This document shows positions 1 to 11,270 of a DNA stretch of 64,000 bases, piece by piece. This DNA is from Marthasterias glacialis. Its lineage: Eukaryota; Echinodermata; Asteroidea; Forcipulatida; Asteriidae. The translations under genes and the position numbers were made by a program. The notes below the pieces were generated by a model. That model had not been told where the DNA came from and did no database searches. It was given only the letters and a program-made list of their open reading frames with translations. Within the stretch, counting starts at the first letter, position 1. Each line of letters begins with the position of its first letter. The DNA is taken from assembly GCA_911728455.2 (NCBI GenBank), contig OU452223.1:12050174-12114173 (forward strand), in the 5' to 3' direction.

Positions 1-2644
1 GACGCGGCGTTTACACGTAAACCTATTGACCACCAAAATGGTGAGCGTGGCACAGTCAGCGCTTGTGACGTGCGTGCAAGGGGTCAATACAGAGAGTTGT
101 TTGTTGGGGTGTGTCACTGATCCCTAACTTTTAGCGTCACTAATCTCATGGATCAGGAAGACCTGGGAAGGAAATATTGGCAATCCGGAATCCTTCCTTA
201 ACAGTGGTCCGATGGCCAAATGCTAGTTAAAACACCTGAGGACCAGGCAAAATTTATCTCCTAGTGGTCCAGTTGGCTAGTTCAGTGTTGGAAAGCATCC
301 CTATTTAATAATATGAAATCAGGACTTTTGGAAAAGGTACATAACTGCAGTCAATTTCACGAAGTTCGCTACGATCGATCTTTTAAAGATGAATAAATGT
401 ATGAATCAATCTTACTTGCTGAGGAAAGTGTGGCGTGACAATACAAATCACTAATGCATCTTAAAATGAGGATGATTCCTAATTTAGGAAGAGTTTGGTG
501 AAATTGGACTGCTGGTCCCTTCGGCTATAGTCATTTTGGCAATCCAGGGCTCTCGTTGGATCCTTAGAAAGTCCAGACACACCGAAACACCTTTTCAATT
601 ATATTGAACATCTAATGTGTCGACACCTGGCACCAATGCGACTAAATTTGATTTGTAAAAACCACCGAACAACAAGTGTTTTACCTCAGCATGGTAACAG
701 CTCGCTGGTGTCGTTCAGTTAAGTTCAAGTCTACCCAGCCTTTTGACAAAAAGCAGTGGGTGTAACACTCGCCCAATTACCCAGAACTTTCATAAAAGCA
801 GGGTGCTGGGCCCTTTCAAAGCTGGGTCATTTGTTGTTAACAATGATAAACCACCGAATGTCTGATAAATCATTATGACAGACGTGAAATTGAACTATTG
901 TTGCACCTTGGGCTTGCAGAGGCATTTTTTTTTCACACCTAAAGATTTATTTTTAGGGGGGGTGGTTGTGAAGGGGGCTTGGCATTACATTATTAATGTT
1001 TAAAAGGTTCTGAAAAAGCGTTGGATTATGTTACTTAAAGTGAAACACATTTAAACTGTTATATTTAAAAATAGCACTGTGTTTCAGTCTGCGTATTTAT
1101 GACTTGTTGATGGTGCTGTTACTCTTTGAAAGGGTTGGTGTTGCAGCACTGTAGTATTACAAACGTGTCAACATGTAGTTAGCATTGAACTTTTTACCAG
1201 ATGGAATCTTTTTTCCATGTAGGATCCAATGTCAACAGAGTTTTTTTTTTTTTTTTTTTTGCCCCCCAAACTTTGCCCTAAACCTCGGCGTACGTTATGT
1301 CAAGACCGTCTGCTTCACCAAGAGCAATATTAGATTCCAATAAAATGCAAGGTTTGTTGACTTTAGTTCATTGGCTGTGAACCCTGTTTGTGAGACTCGG
1401 TATTTATTTGTACTGATGTTCAGCCTGCCATACCCAGAGGACCTTGAGCCGTATTCAACTCCTCCACTGAAGTAAAAGAGACCTAAAAACTACATTGTAG
1501 GCCCCATTCATGGATGGTTATTCTTTGAATTCAGTCAAAAGATCAAAACAATTGTCATTGTGTGAAGTGTACATATGCTAATGAGGGCCTGGTTATGTTT
1601 GTTTGTGTAGCTAAACTGGTGAATTCATTACAAAGTGCTTTTAATGTTGTTTTTTCCTACCGTCCTTCCTTCTTGGTCAGCGGGAAAAAAACCCAAGGAA
1701 ATACGGTTCCTTACAACTACAACAGAAACCAGTAAACAGCCAGGTGTGAAGAGGATTATTTTTTAATCCCAAAGTGCAGTTCATCACTTTTTTTTTGCTT
1801 ACCACAAAATCTTTTAGAATAACAACGCTTACAAAGTAAGATTTGTGTAAAAGTTCAGGACTTGTATGTCTCAACATTCTTGTCCTTGAAGACGGAGTTG
1901 TTCAGTTCATGTATAATAGTTGAGTATTTTGATGTTGAGGATTGCACGCAGTATGTTTTTCTGTGAGTTGAGGACATTTTTCACAATTTACAAGCGCCTG
2001 TATAACTTTATTCATTAATGAAACTCGACATGCTTGCTTTTTGGAGATATTGTTATTGAGTAGAATTAGATTGATTGATTGATTGATTAGTGGATTGATT
2101 GATTGACGGTTGTCTTTAAAAAACCAAGTACTGTAAGTTGCAGTACAAGAATTTGAGGTTTTAATCTGTGGTACATGCATGGCTTGTGTTGTTGTTGTTT
2201 TGTCTTTCTGTTTGTTTATTTATTTATCTTGGTGCAATTTTTAATATTGTTTTTCTCCATCTATTTTGGCTGGCCCAGATTTGATATCTAAATGCCCTTG
2301 AGTTTTACTGTACATCATTGTGTAAATTCTTAGCTACATTGCCTCACTTTTTGAATGGTTTACCCAGGAAAAACAAGAAATAAATGCAATACAGTTCGAT
2401 GTATATGTACACATACCTATATAGCCCTGTATGTATGTGAGTTGCGGTAAGTTTGCCATTTCCACTCTTGAAAGCACAATCACTTCAATCAAATTATTTC
2501 TTAGACATCCTTACCCTGCCCTTAGCTGTACTGGTAAACCACCTGAAGGGTTCTTCTAATGTAAAGCTTTGTTGTAAAGAAGATGCAGGTCTCTTGACCA
2601 AAACTCAGAGCCATGGGGGTGTTTCCTTGGACCATCCTTGAATG
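1..2644. other. AT-rich non-coding DNA, no gene seen
   Basis: No convincing exon, RNA gene or recognisable repeat copy was found. It holds a 20-nt T tract at 1241-1260 followed by a C tract, and a GATT-type microsatellite listed separately. Open frames here are short, with no recognisable protein character. Confidence 0.6.
2070..2106. repeat. (GATT)n microsatellite
   Basis: Tandem GATT units with one interruption (TAGTG) are directly visible. Confidence 0.9.
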
Positions 2645-2879
2645 AATCCTGAATAGATGAGTAAAAGGATTTTATCTTCTCTAAAGAAACTGTGTACATA
2701 GTACACAACAATGTACAGGTACCACAGTACATGTAGCTGTGGTTTGCCCAATCAACAATGGAAGACTGTGGTTCTACAATCCCAGCCAAAACTGACTGCC
2801 CCCACCTCCCTGCTCCCCCCCCTCCCCCTTCTCGGTCAATGTTGGCTTTTATTGCTCGGTCTGCCCTCATGGTTCAACA

Positions 2880-3132
2880 TTAAAGGGGCTGTGTCGTCAT
2901 GATTATTGCAGCAAATGGAATAACCCAATTACGACGCGCGTGTGCATGCGTGGGCAGTCACATCAAAGTTTGACAAAAGATGGCACCCTTTCACATCAAA
3001 GTTTGACAAAAGATGGCACCCTTTCTGATTTGACTGCTGCAAGTGCTCGAGGGTGCAGTACCTTGGTGAGAGTTCATTGTTCCATTCACAGCCACAGGCC
3101 TGCTATAATCATGACAACACACCCCACTTTAA
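2880..3132. mobile_element. MITE with ~30-bp TIRs and TTAA target site (left copy)
   Basis: The left end reads TTAA then AGGGGCTGTGTCGTCATGAT. The right end is its imperfect reverse complement, followed by TTAA. The inner TIR portion around GTCATGATTAT is nearly exact. Length is about 245 bp with no coding capacity, and it carries an internal 33-bp tandem duplication. TTAA target duplication is typical of piggyBac-type mobilisation, so that class is inferred. Confidence 0.7.
2958..3023. repeat. 33-bp tandem duplication (2 copies)
   Basis: A 33-bp unit containing CATCAAAGTTTGACAAAAGA is repeated head to tail inside the MITE. The same pair is present in the second block at about 3564-3629. Confidence 0.9.
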
Positions 3133-3149
3133 GAGAGAGGGGGGAGCGG

Positions 3150-3249
3150 NNNNNNNNNNNNNNNNNNNNNNNNNNNNNNNNNNNNNNNNNNNNNNNNNNN
3201 NNNNNNNNNNNNNNNNNNNNNNNNNNNNNNNNNNNNNNNNNNNNNNNNN
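3150..3249. other. Assembly gap (100 N)
   Basis: Exactly 100 N, the usual placeholder for a gap of unknown size. Its flanks are copies of each other, so the real gap may be zero or negative. Confidence 0.98.
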
Positions 3250-3755
3250 AATCCTGAATAGATGAGTAAAAGGATTTTATCTTCTCTAAAGAAACTGTGT
3301 ACATAGTACACAACAATGTACAGGTACCACAGTACATGTAGCTGTGGTTTGCCCAATCAACAATGGAAGACTGTGGTTCTACAATCCCAGCCAAAACTGA
3401 CTGCCCCCACCTCCCTGCTCCCCCCCCCTCCCCCTTCTCGGTCAATGTTGGCTTTTATTGCTCGGTCTGCCCTCATGGTTCAACATTAAAGGGGCTGTGT
3501 CGTCATGATTATTGCAGCAAATGGAATAACCCAATTACGACGCGCGTGTGCATGCGTGGGCAGTCACATCAAAGTTTGACAAAAGATGGCACCCTTTCAC
3601 ATCAAAGTTTGACAAAAGATGGCACCCTTTCTGATTTGACTGCTGCAAGTGCTCGAGGGTGCAGTACCTTGGTGAGAGTTCATTGTTCCATTCACAGCCA
3701 CAGGCCTGCTATAATCATGACAACACACCCCACTTTAAGAGAGAGGGGGGAGCGG
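3250..3755. repeat. Right copy of the gap-flanking duplication
   Basis: Near-identical to 2645-3149. Unique sequence resumes at about 3756 (GATACTGGGAGG). Collapsing 3150-3755 would give a continuous sequence. Confidence 0.9.
3486..3738. mobile_element. Same TTAA MITE, right copy
   Basis: This is the second appearance of the MITE at 2880-3132, inside the duplicated block. It is probably the same physical element counted twice. Confidence 0.65.
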
Positions 3756-4130
3756 GATACTGGGAGGGTGTATTTTTAAGTGTCAGGACCTTTAGGGCTT
3801 GGATTGTAGTATTCCTCTGTGAAGTACATTACATTTAATACATGTGTACATCGTTCCAATGGGATTTGGGCAATCAATCTACACTGTGATTAGGGCTGAG
3901 ACATTAATGTTGGAAACATTGTAACCTTGTAAAAACTGGAAACTTGTTTGTGACAATCATGTGTTTCCTTTCGCCGAGACTTTTCGATCAAAATAAAGTT
4001 AAAAATGCAAATGGTTCAATCATCAAAGATGCTTGCTTTACTCATGCATTTTACAATTTCGAGAAGATAGTGCATGCAATCAAGCACAAATACTAGAAAG
4101 AACAAAACACACTTGTTTTGTTCTTAATAC

Positions 4131-4277
4131 GTAAGCACTCTGCAGGCTGTTGCCATCTGCTGTCTTAATAATAACCTTGGGTGATCCCTTGATGTGGCTG
4201 GACTCAATGGGCATCTGTGGGTGTTGGAAGCTTTCACTGGTCTCCCAGCTGGAGGGCCTGTTGCCAGTTGGCCACAA
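4131..4277 (-). CDS. Possible internal exon, unidentified
   Basis: A GC-richer segment in AT-rich surroundings with an uninterrupted minus-strand frame that includes GSPKVIIKTADGNSLQ. An acceptor-like CAG lies just before it (minus strand, at 4278-4280), and a poor donor (TAC then GTATTA) ends it. A second minus frame and one plus frame are also open across much of it, so openness alone is weak evidence. I do not recognise the protein. It could be an exon of an unrelated gene or chance. Confidence 0.2.
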
Positions 4278-4684
4278 CTGTGGTAGCATTTTACTTCATT
4301 ATTTGCTTTTCCTGGCCTTCCCCTGTTAGGATAGTCCTTGCCTCAAGATAATCAAGGAAAAAGATGCTTTATTAAGTGTAACCTCATTTTGACCCCGCAG
4401 AGGGAAAACAAGAAGGAATGACTGTCATTACCTCTTAAAGGTATTGTGTATTGATCATTGGTTTTTAGAAGAGTATACATTTACCATCCTCTAGTTTTTT
4501 TATAAAAACAAACAAACAAACATGTCGTGTAAGAGATTTGGTCCACATGTTACATGTATATGGTGTGCTATATTTCAATGACAAGTGGAATAAGCATATT
4601 ATGATTTTTGTATTTTTTGAAAAATGTTAATTTTTTTTTTGCGGGGCGGGGGGATCAGGAGAAGTATCTTTAAATTCTATTTCT

Positions 4685-4892
4685 TGACCTTTCAGATGGA
4701 GATAGTTCTCCAGAGGATTTCTTTTCCTAGCATGAAGAGGGCCTTATACAATTGCCGCTATGCCGTGGCCATTGCCTTGGTGCCCTTTGAAAGTTCAAAT
4801 TTCCTCTGAGAGGGGTGCCCTTTACCTAAAGAAAACCCCAAAAGAAACAAAAAAACTGCCTTGCCCTTATGAGAAATATCAGGCCTCCATGT
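4685..4892. repeat. Diverged copy of the AGGCCT-ended dispersed repeat
   Basis: It shares phrases such as CATTGCCTTGGTGCCCTTTG, GAGGGGTGCCCTTTA and a terminal ATCAGGCCT with the copies at 19539, 24220 and 43413. Only the right end is intact. Confidence 0.5.
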
Positions 4893-5659
4893 GTAGCTTT
4901 TCACAATAAACATTATTTTTCACTTCTTTTCTAGACAAGTTTCACTTTTAATGGTGTGTGTGTACAATGTTAATGTCCATTTATTTCAATATATTTTTTC
5001 AGATTGACAAAGGTGAACAAATTAATGTTCCCTTTAATGTACTTGTCCTCTCCCAAAGTCACTTTGTTTATTCTTCCCCTTCAGACGGTTCATTCGTAAA
5101 CACTGTATGACACTCGGCGTAGAACAAATTGGGGCATTCTGTAACTTTTGTTGGTCCTAAAAAATCTCAAAGTGGACATTGTACATTTCAGTGTGAAACT
5201 GTGCAGAATCAAACTACTCCAAATCTATTTACCACTCAAACTGCACTCTTGGAAGGCACTTGTCCCACATTACAGACATGTGGTACATTTTGTCTAACTC
5301 CATGAATACTGTATATGTGCGCAGAAACTGTGTAAAATTGAATTATAAATACCTTACTTTATTGCATGGTCCATCCATGGTGCGTACACCTGTGTAATAT
5401 CCATTCCCTCCCCTCCTCCCCATCCTTACCCAGGCTCACACAGTAGCTGGTTCTTAGTTTACCTCAGGGAACATTCCTGTCAATGCCAATTCATTTTAGC
5501 TTTAATCGGTCTTTAAAAAAATGAACTGCAACACACCAGTTGACAGCAGAGGTTAAAATCACACAGTTAGGGTTCGTGATCTATGGGTAGGTCCATCTGG
5601 TTTACACTGCCCTGGCTGGTTTGGGTGCGGTCCCGGAATTGGCCTTGCCCCTTCAAAGA

Positions 5660-5870
5660 TGAAATAAATTTTGTTATTTTAATATTACACAACCGACAGT
5701 GCATGCGACAATGACATACTGAATAGGAGAAAGCCCCAAACGTGGAAAACCCATGTCGGGACTAATAACCCAATCCATATGCAAAAGGGTCTGGTCCGAG
5801 ACTGGATTCGAACCGGGGTCCACAGAGGTGAAAAGGCAGGGCAAGATACCACCAAGCGAGCCTGATCCCC
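5660..5870 (-). mobile_element. tRNA-derived SINE, family B
   Basis: On the minus strand a tRNA-like head (CTCGCTTGGTGG as A-box region, then GGTTCGAATCCAG as B box) is followed by a body containing a GGGTTATTAGTCCC and GGGGCTTTCTCC segment and an A/T-rich 3' end. The body matches copies at 37600-37800, 50312-50545 and 62946-63085. tRNA-derived SINEs are transcribed by Pol III and retrotransposed by a partner LINE. The copy is diverged and codes for nothing. Confidence 0.75.
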
Positions 5871-6017
5871 AAAATTCCAGGTCTTTGAAATCAACAACTG
5901 ATGTTTGCATAAGCGCAAAAAACTTCACACTTTTGTAGGTAAAGAAAATCATGTTTCCTTTCTGTGAAAACCAACTCCGTGACGCCTTGTTCAATAACAG
6001 TGCTGACAGTGACAAGG

Positions 6018-6054
6018 TTAGACCATGGAGGTGATTTCTACCTCCATGGTTAGA
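6018..6054. repeat. Short hairpin
   Basis: ACCATGGAGGT (6022-6032) and its exact reverse complement (6040-6050) are separated by 7 nt. Both are flanked by GTTAGAC. Confidence 0.8.
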
Positions 6055-6564
6055 CTGCAGAGGAGGCTGTGTGCTGCACGGTTGGACCCCAGCCACCTTG
6101 ACCCCAGTCCCAGGATTCTATTATTGTTGAAAACAACAATAGGTTTCCCTGGTTGTTGTTGCTTTTGTTGGTGCACCTCCTTGTGTTCCCCAGTCTCCAT
6201 TTCCAATAACCCGCTTTTCTTTTTTCTCTCATTGAAAATGAAAAGAATGGATCTGCACAACACACTGGACCGTACATCCTGCAGTGTCTGAACCAGTAGA
6301 CATGCAGTGTGTCTCAGCTGACTAGCAACTTTCAGGTTTTTTTTTCGTCTTTTTTCTTGTTCCATAGAAACTGCAATGCAGTTTCTACTTTGTTTGGAGT
6401 TATAAATTTTCATATCTACATGTACTTGTAGTACAACTCTGGAACATGTATACCGTAGGGAAGACTACCTTTCTGCTGAGAAAATCTCCTGTCAATGAAA
6501 TAATCCCAATCAGACTGGCCACTAAATTTAGTAAAATGCTTGGACTTGTTGGATGACAAATCTT

Positions 6565-6768
6565 TTAAAGCCCCAGCTCAACATCAGTAAAATGACTGTA
6601 AAAGCTTCCATTCTTTGCACAAATCAAGATTTAAAAAGGGCAACACTTCAGGCAGAAATATTTCAAGGAAAGTTTTCTACCATCATTATCTTTACACCAT
6701 ATAAGGTATGTGTAAATCTGTGAACATTTGTATTTTCCTCCTTACCAATGCTGAGCTGGGGGCTTTAA
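6565..6768. mobile_element. MITE family D, short copy, TTAA flanked
   Basis: TTAA, then TIR CCCAGCTCAACATCAGTAA, and at the far end TTACCAATGCTGAGCTGGG then TTAA. Only about 196 bp lie between the TTAAs, against about 350 bp in copies at 22005 and 45013, so this is an internally deleted derivative. It retains the GGCAGAAATATTTCAAGG segment shared with the 45-kb copy. Confidence 0.85.
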
Positions 6769-7296
6769 AAAGCATGTCTGAAATCGCTAATACAGTACAT
6801 GTATGTGTACAGCATCAAATCCTCAAGTGCACATGAGCACACCGGCATTATGTTGTTAAAAACAAACATTGTTTGTCATTTAGTGGTCTTATTCTGCCAA
6901 CTACACCCATGTGTGACAAAGGAAGCCAAAGGCAAGAACTTGGAGCAAAGACAAATTTGAAATTAGTTTACAGTATGTACAGTTAGTATGTATGCGGATG
7001 TAAAGATCAAACCACAGATTAAACCAAATAATATGGAATTTGTTTTTGGTTCAAGTTTGTGCTCACACTAGAAGCTGTCCTTGCTGCTCCAAATATAGTA
7101 GACAATGTGGTTTTCCCAGGGGAAGTTGCCTTGTACATTTTCTGGAAAAGGGGAAATGCCCTAATATATTCAGTATGTAGGCCCTAGACTCGTGTTACTT
7201 ACTCAAATTGTACATCTTTGATGAAATTCAGTCGTTTTTTAGTTTTTCCACAAATCAGGTTCTTGGTCAACAATGTTGTCACGTGTCCTGAATCAC

Positions 7297-7422
7297 GGGC
7301 CCAATTTTCTGACTCTGCTTACCGCAGAATTCTGCGCTTATGGTCACTATTCTCTGCTTACTGGGTAAGCCCCAAACTTCTTCGCCAGCGAAAATTCCTT
7401 GCTAACCAAACCTGTGGAACAT
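7297..7422. repeat. Diverged fragment of repeat family G
   Basis: It begins GGGCCCAATTTTCTGACTC and contains repeated CTGCTTACYG motifs, like the GGCCCAATTTCATAGAGC elements at 27051 and 47011. A short, weak copy. Confidence 0.4.
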
Positions 7423-7428
7423 GCTTAC

Positions 7429-7531
7429 GTCAAGTGCAGGTTTTTTGTCTTCTTGGCCATAAAATAAGGCCCAGGTCTTGGTCAAGTGCAGGTTTTTGTC
7501 TTCTTGGCCATGAAATAAGGCCCAGGTCTTG
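7429..7531. repeat. 52-bp tandem duplication
   Basis: A unit beginning GTCAAGTGCAGGTTTT and ending AAGGCCCAGGTCTTG occurs twice head to tail (7429-7480 and 7481-7531) with about two differences. Confidence 0.9.
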
Positions 7532-7805
7532 TACAGTTTACCCAGTGTTTGTGGAGACTGTCCCTAGCTCTAAAACAAAAAAACAAACTCGGCATTCCTG
7601 GGAGTTGTCCACTTGTCAACAGTGAATTGGTTCAGTCAAGAGGACCTCTATAGCACAAGAAGGGACCTTGCTAAGGTTCCTGACAAGTGATGGGAGGATA
7701 TTATCAAGCAGTACAAAGGCCAGGTTTCTGTGAACACAGTGGCTGTAGACTCCCTACTATTAATCCAAAGACAAATGGTGAGATCTGCAGGTACACAGAG
7801 TAGCT

Positions 7806-7970
7806 TAAAGGGATAGTACATGTACATGTAAACCATTGATTTTTGGAAGCGTTTTTATAGAGGGTATGCACAGCCGTTTTCCTATAGTTAACTTCTGGCC
7901 GTTTTGACCTCATTGAGGGCGCTGTTGTACATAACTCTATGAGACTCATAGCGTCAGATGCATAAGGTTT
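7806..7970 (-). repeat. Dispersed repeat family S
   Basis: Read on the minus strand it has CTTATGCATCTGACGC, then CTATGAG and later AATGAGGTCAAAACGGCC. The same order of blocks is on the plus strand at 10825-10965. The outer end carries TTAAAGGGATAGTACA. Probably a non-autonomous DNA element; the ends are not fully defined. Confidence 0.5.
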
Positions 7971-8508
7971 TATTCATTCCAATTGTTCAAGTCTGGAAAC
8001 ACAGTATCAGTTTCATGTCTGAAAGGTTGTTTGTTTTGAAAGCAGTGAAAGTAGACATATGTCAAACTCAATTGACAGAGGATCACCTTGAGAATGTATG
8101 TGTAACAATTCATTACAATGTTTTTAAAAATTTGTGAAAGACTTTGTCGAAGTTTTTTAAAACTCTCTAGATTGTTTGTGCACACGTACCAATTTTGACT
8201 GAACGGATGGGTTACAATAGACACCATCTTTGATGACAATTTCTATTTTGGCCTATAGCCGCGTCAAGCTCTGTAAATTTCAACACAGCTTGAGTTGCTT
8301 ACCAACCAATCATGGAAGGAGTTTTATGAAACGCTTGCGTGCCGCACTTTTGTGTGACGCTCAGTTGTGCACTCAAAAAGATGCAGTCATTGTCATCAAA
8401 GATGACTGTTTTTTCCCCATTGTTGACATCATGTGCATTCAATGATTGGATACCCGGTCCTTACAGTCCTTACATCATTCAGAAGTAAGCCAAATGGCCT
8501 TTCTGAGA

Positions 8509-8718
8509 TATGGCGGACACTAACAAATTAGGAATGCACTGTTTGGTTTTGGTGTATACAGACAAATTGTCCACCATATCTCAAAATGGTGGACACATTT
8601 TACTTATAAGCCATTATGAGCTGGTGAACACATTACCAGGACACTGTTGGTTTGGGTAAATTTGTCAGTATACCTGTACAACCAAACCAAACAGTGCACT
8701 CCTATGGTGTCCGCCATA
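8509..8718. mobile_element. Foldback MITE, family K
   Basis: Outer arms TATGGCGGACAC and GTGTCCGCCATA are exact reverse complements. Further in, ATGCACTGTTTGGTTTTGG pairs with CCAAACCAAACAGTGCA. A smaller CCACCATATCTCAAAATGGTGG sub-palindrome lies in the middle. About 210 bp, non-coding. Confidence 0.8.
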
Positions 8719-8892
8719 CATGTACCTAAAAAAGGTTAATTGGGATGGTTTTTGAATCAACAGTTCAGAAAGTGCACACTCCCTAAATATTTGTACATGT
8801 GGCCTCTTAAAGGTGAACTCCAGGGTGAGCACTTATGACCTTGTGCCCAGTATCCCACCCACCCACCCCAGATGTGGTCCATACCAGTGTTA

Positions 8893-8910
8893 CTTGTACA
8901 TATGTACAAG
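8893..8910. repeat. 18-bp perfect palindrome
   Basis: CTTGTACATATGTACAAG is its own reverse complement. It is built on the TGTACA/TACATGTA word that is over-represented in this window. Confidence 0.9.
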
Positions 8911-8939
8911 AGGCCTAAATGAACATGTTCATGTTCATG

Positions 8940-10030
8940 CACAGTAAAGCTTGCAAATTCTTACTTAAGTTTAAGACTTGTTTCCAAATGCAACTCAGTA
9001 TTGTACACAATTACACATAAAGCTTGCAAGTTGCTGAAGTTTGAATAATGTGTCAATTACAACTGGAATACTCACAGTACACAATGAAGGGTCTACATGT
9101 TTCTGTTATGTACAGTGTATGTAAATGTACATGGTAAACTTTTTGCACAGTGGAACAGTTACCTAAAAGTGTAACTTCTGTTATTTAACCCATTTGGAAT
9201 AGATACACAGTTCGTGTATGATTGTGAAGACAATAGTGAAGGCTGTTGCATCTATTGCCCTTGTCTTTACAACATAGAGCATTGCTGGAAGAACGAACAG
9301 CGCTGGGTTTGTTTCAGAAAAGTTCCCACACCCATTCAAATTGTCTGGTACATGTAGATCTAGATGTGCCCGGTGTGGAGTTGAACACACAAATTATGTA
9401 CATTTTGGTCTGCACAAGTTTCCTTTCAACCTTCCTTTTTTCCTACATTTACTCCTATCCCAAAGAAGTGCAGTGAACACTGCGCGACTCCCTAAGTAAA
9501 GGGCAAGGGGGTATTCTAAAATGAAGGGTAGATTTTCAGTGGAAATCTCAATTTCAATCAAAAGTGTCTTCAAGGGCACCAAGGCCAAGATAAGGGCATG
9601 AAAGATCATGGCCTTGTAGCCTTCCAGTAACTGTAGACTTGGCTGCTGTGTGTTTATCCCAGTAAATGTTCTTGTTCACATGACAAGAAACACAATATAA
9701 AGGGTACCATTTTGCATCTGTTACTTTAGCAGCTTTTCCAATGTGTGTAATTTTTGTTAAATACATGTACCTGAAACCATCCAAAAAGTGTACAACATGT
9801 GAAGAACGGACATTATGCCGGCTTAACACTGAAAATAATTTGAGACGATTCATTTGTTGTTTTTTTAAGTTTTTGGTTTTTTAATTACCATCAAATTTCC
9901 ATCAAAAATAGAAAGAAAAAGTTACCTAATGTTTCTGTCCATAAATTGATTGAAATTTGAGGGTAAGCCTGCATATATATGTACTTCCATTCACACATTG
10001 AAACACTTTTAGGTTGGCCTCAGGTACTTC
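8940..10030. other. Non-coding DNA with a weak repeat fragment
   Basis: No exon seen. About 9500-9620 contains GGGCACCAAGGCCAAGATAAGGGCATG-like wording related to the AGGCCT-ended family, too diverged to bound. Confidence 0.4.
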
Positions 10031-10032
10031 TA

Positions 10033-10393
10033 GGCAACATACAGGATTGGTAAGGATTGAAAACATTGTTTAGTTTCAGTCTGAAAGCTTACTGTTAATA
10101 GAGTTCATATTAGAACAAATTTTTCTGTGAAATATTTCCCTGTGAAATTCTGTCATTTTCGAGAAAACTGTATCTGAAAACTTAAAAAAAACGCAACAGC
10201 TGATTTCGGTTGTAACAATCAATATTAAGGACAATGTGTTTACATGCTGAAAAGTGTGCACTGTTTTTCACTATTTACTCCCGACTTAGACGATGGATTT
10301 AGCCCAAATTTTCACAGGTTTTTTTTTTTCATGTATTAAATTCGACGTAGTAAGAACACTGCACAATCAGCTGTACCAATCAAGTATAGTGCC
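10033..10393. mobile_element. MITE family E
   Basis: The left end GGCAACATACAGGATTGGTA and the reverse complement of the right end (GGCACTATACTTGATTGGTA) form an imperfect 20-bp TIR. The interior contains CTGAAAGCTTACTG and CATTTTCGAGAAAACTGT segments. Related fragments lie at 11120-11270 and 40420-40560. About 361 bp, no coding capacity. Confidence 0.65.
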
Positions 10394-10824
10394 TTTAAAA
10401 AACATCACAACCCTTGGGGAAAAAAAAAAACTGCTTACATGCTCGTACATTGAACAGTAAAGGTAAAACTCCCTTGCCAAATTTAATCAACACTCACTGC
10501 AGTTGAACATGCAAGGAAAGGAATGTACTAATGGAGGATCTGTTTTAAGTCGCTAGTCATTCATCACCATGTCCTGGATTCTTCTTGGTAACAGATCTTT
10601 GTCTCATAACAAATCTTGAAGTGTCTGGTATGATACACCAGCTCCTTACATGCATGATTGATCGTTTGATTTTACAGTTTAGTCCCTGGATTGACCTTTA
10701 ACAGTAAATAACAGTGTGTGTATTCTGGAACATCCTGCTGGTAAATGTGATGTAATTCCACTGTATGCCACGCCCACTTCACACAAACTGGCTCCACTGA
10801 TTACCAGAAGCCCGTAGGAAGTGC

Positions 10825-10965
10825 ATAGAGCTTATGCGTATGACGTCACTATGAGCATTTAGTACAAGAAAGGACACCCTTGCGCTGAGGTCAAAACAGC
10901 TACAACGTACGTTCGATGCTGCGTTTGACTTCAAAGACTGCGGCGAATGCATAAGGTCTATTGAG
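10825..10965 (+). repeat. Dispersed repeat family S, with CRE-like palindrome
   Basis: Same block order as 7806-7970 but on the opposite strand: CTTATGCGTATGACGTCAC, CTATGAG, GAGGTCAAAACAGC, AATGCATAAGG. It contains the exact palindrome TGACGTCA (10841-10848), the CREB/ATF consensus. Whether this is functional is unknown. Confidence 0.5.
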
Positions 10966-11119
10966 CTAGTTTTGCTTTGATACATTGAAGTTTATGCAAG
11001 AAAAATTAAATTAGTCGACTTGGGTTTTACATACTTTCTTCAAAGTCTCAAGTTCTTCTAAGAATTGTAAGTTTCTGCCATAAGAAATACGGGTCGAATT
11101 CGAGGAAAACAATGATACT

Positions 11120-11270
11120 TTTCATTCTGAAAGCTCACTGATTATAAATGAAGTCCATACTAGATTTAGTGGTGACAATCCTCCAGAGAAATATTGTTCT
11201 TCCATCTGAAATTATGTCAAGGTTTAGGAAATAGCATCTAGCAAATCTCTGTGAGACCAAATAAAAAACA
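11120..11270. repeat. Fragment of MITE family E
   Basis: ATTCTGAAAGCTCACTGATT, then CCTCCAGAGAAATATTGTTC and ATTATGTCAAGG match the interior of the element at 10033-10393 and a fragment near 47430. Confidence 0.45.

Larger units (their letters stand above)
2645..3149. repeat. Left copy of a 505-bp gap-flanking duplication
   Basis: This block reappears at 3250-3755 with the same order and sequence. The only difference I could see is one extra C in the C-rich tract near 2815-2825 (offset 605 before it, 606 after). The copies lie immediately either side of a 100-N gap, and the left copy ends exactly at the first N. This fits two overlapping contig ends or two alleles left unmerged better than a biological tandem duplication. 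Confidence 0.9.

Noticed and set aside
2940-3779. Open frames of 105-138 codons around the gap
   Set aside because: They cross N bases or repeat the duplicated block and its MITE; not genes.
3950-4000. AATAAA near 3993 as a polyadenylation signal
   Set aside because: Isolated hexamer in AT-rich DNA with no upstream coding exon; expected by chance.
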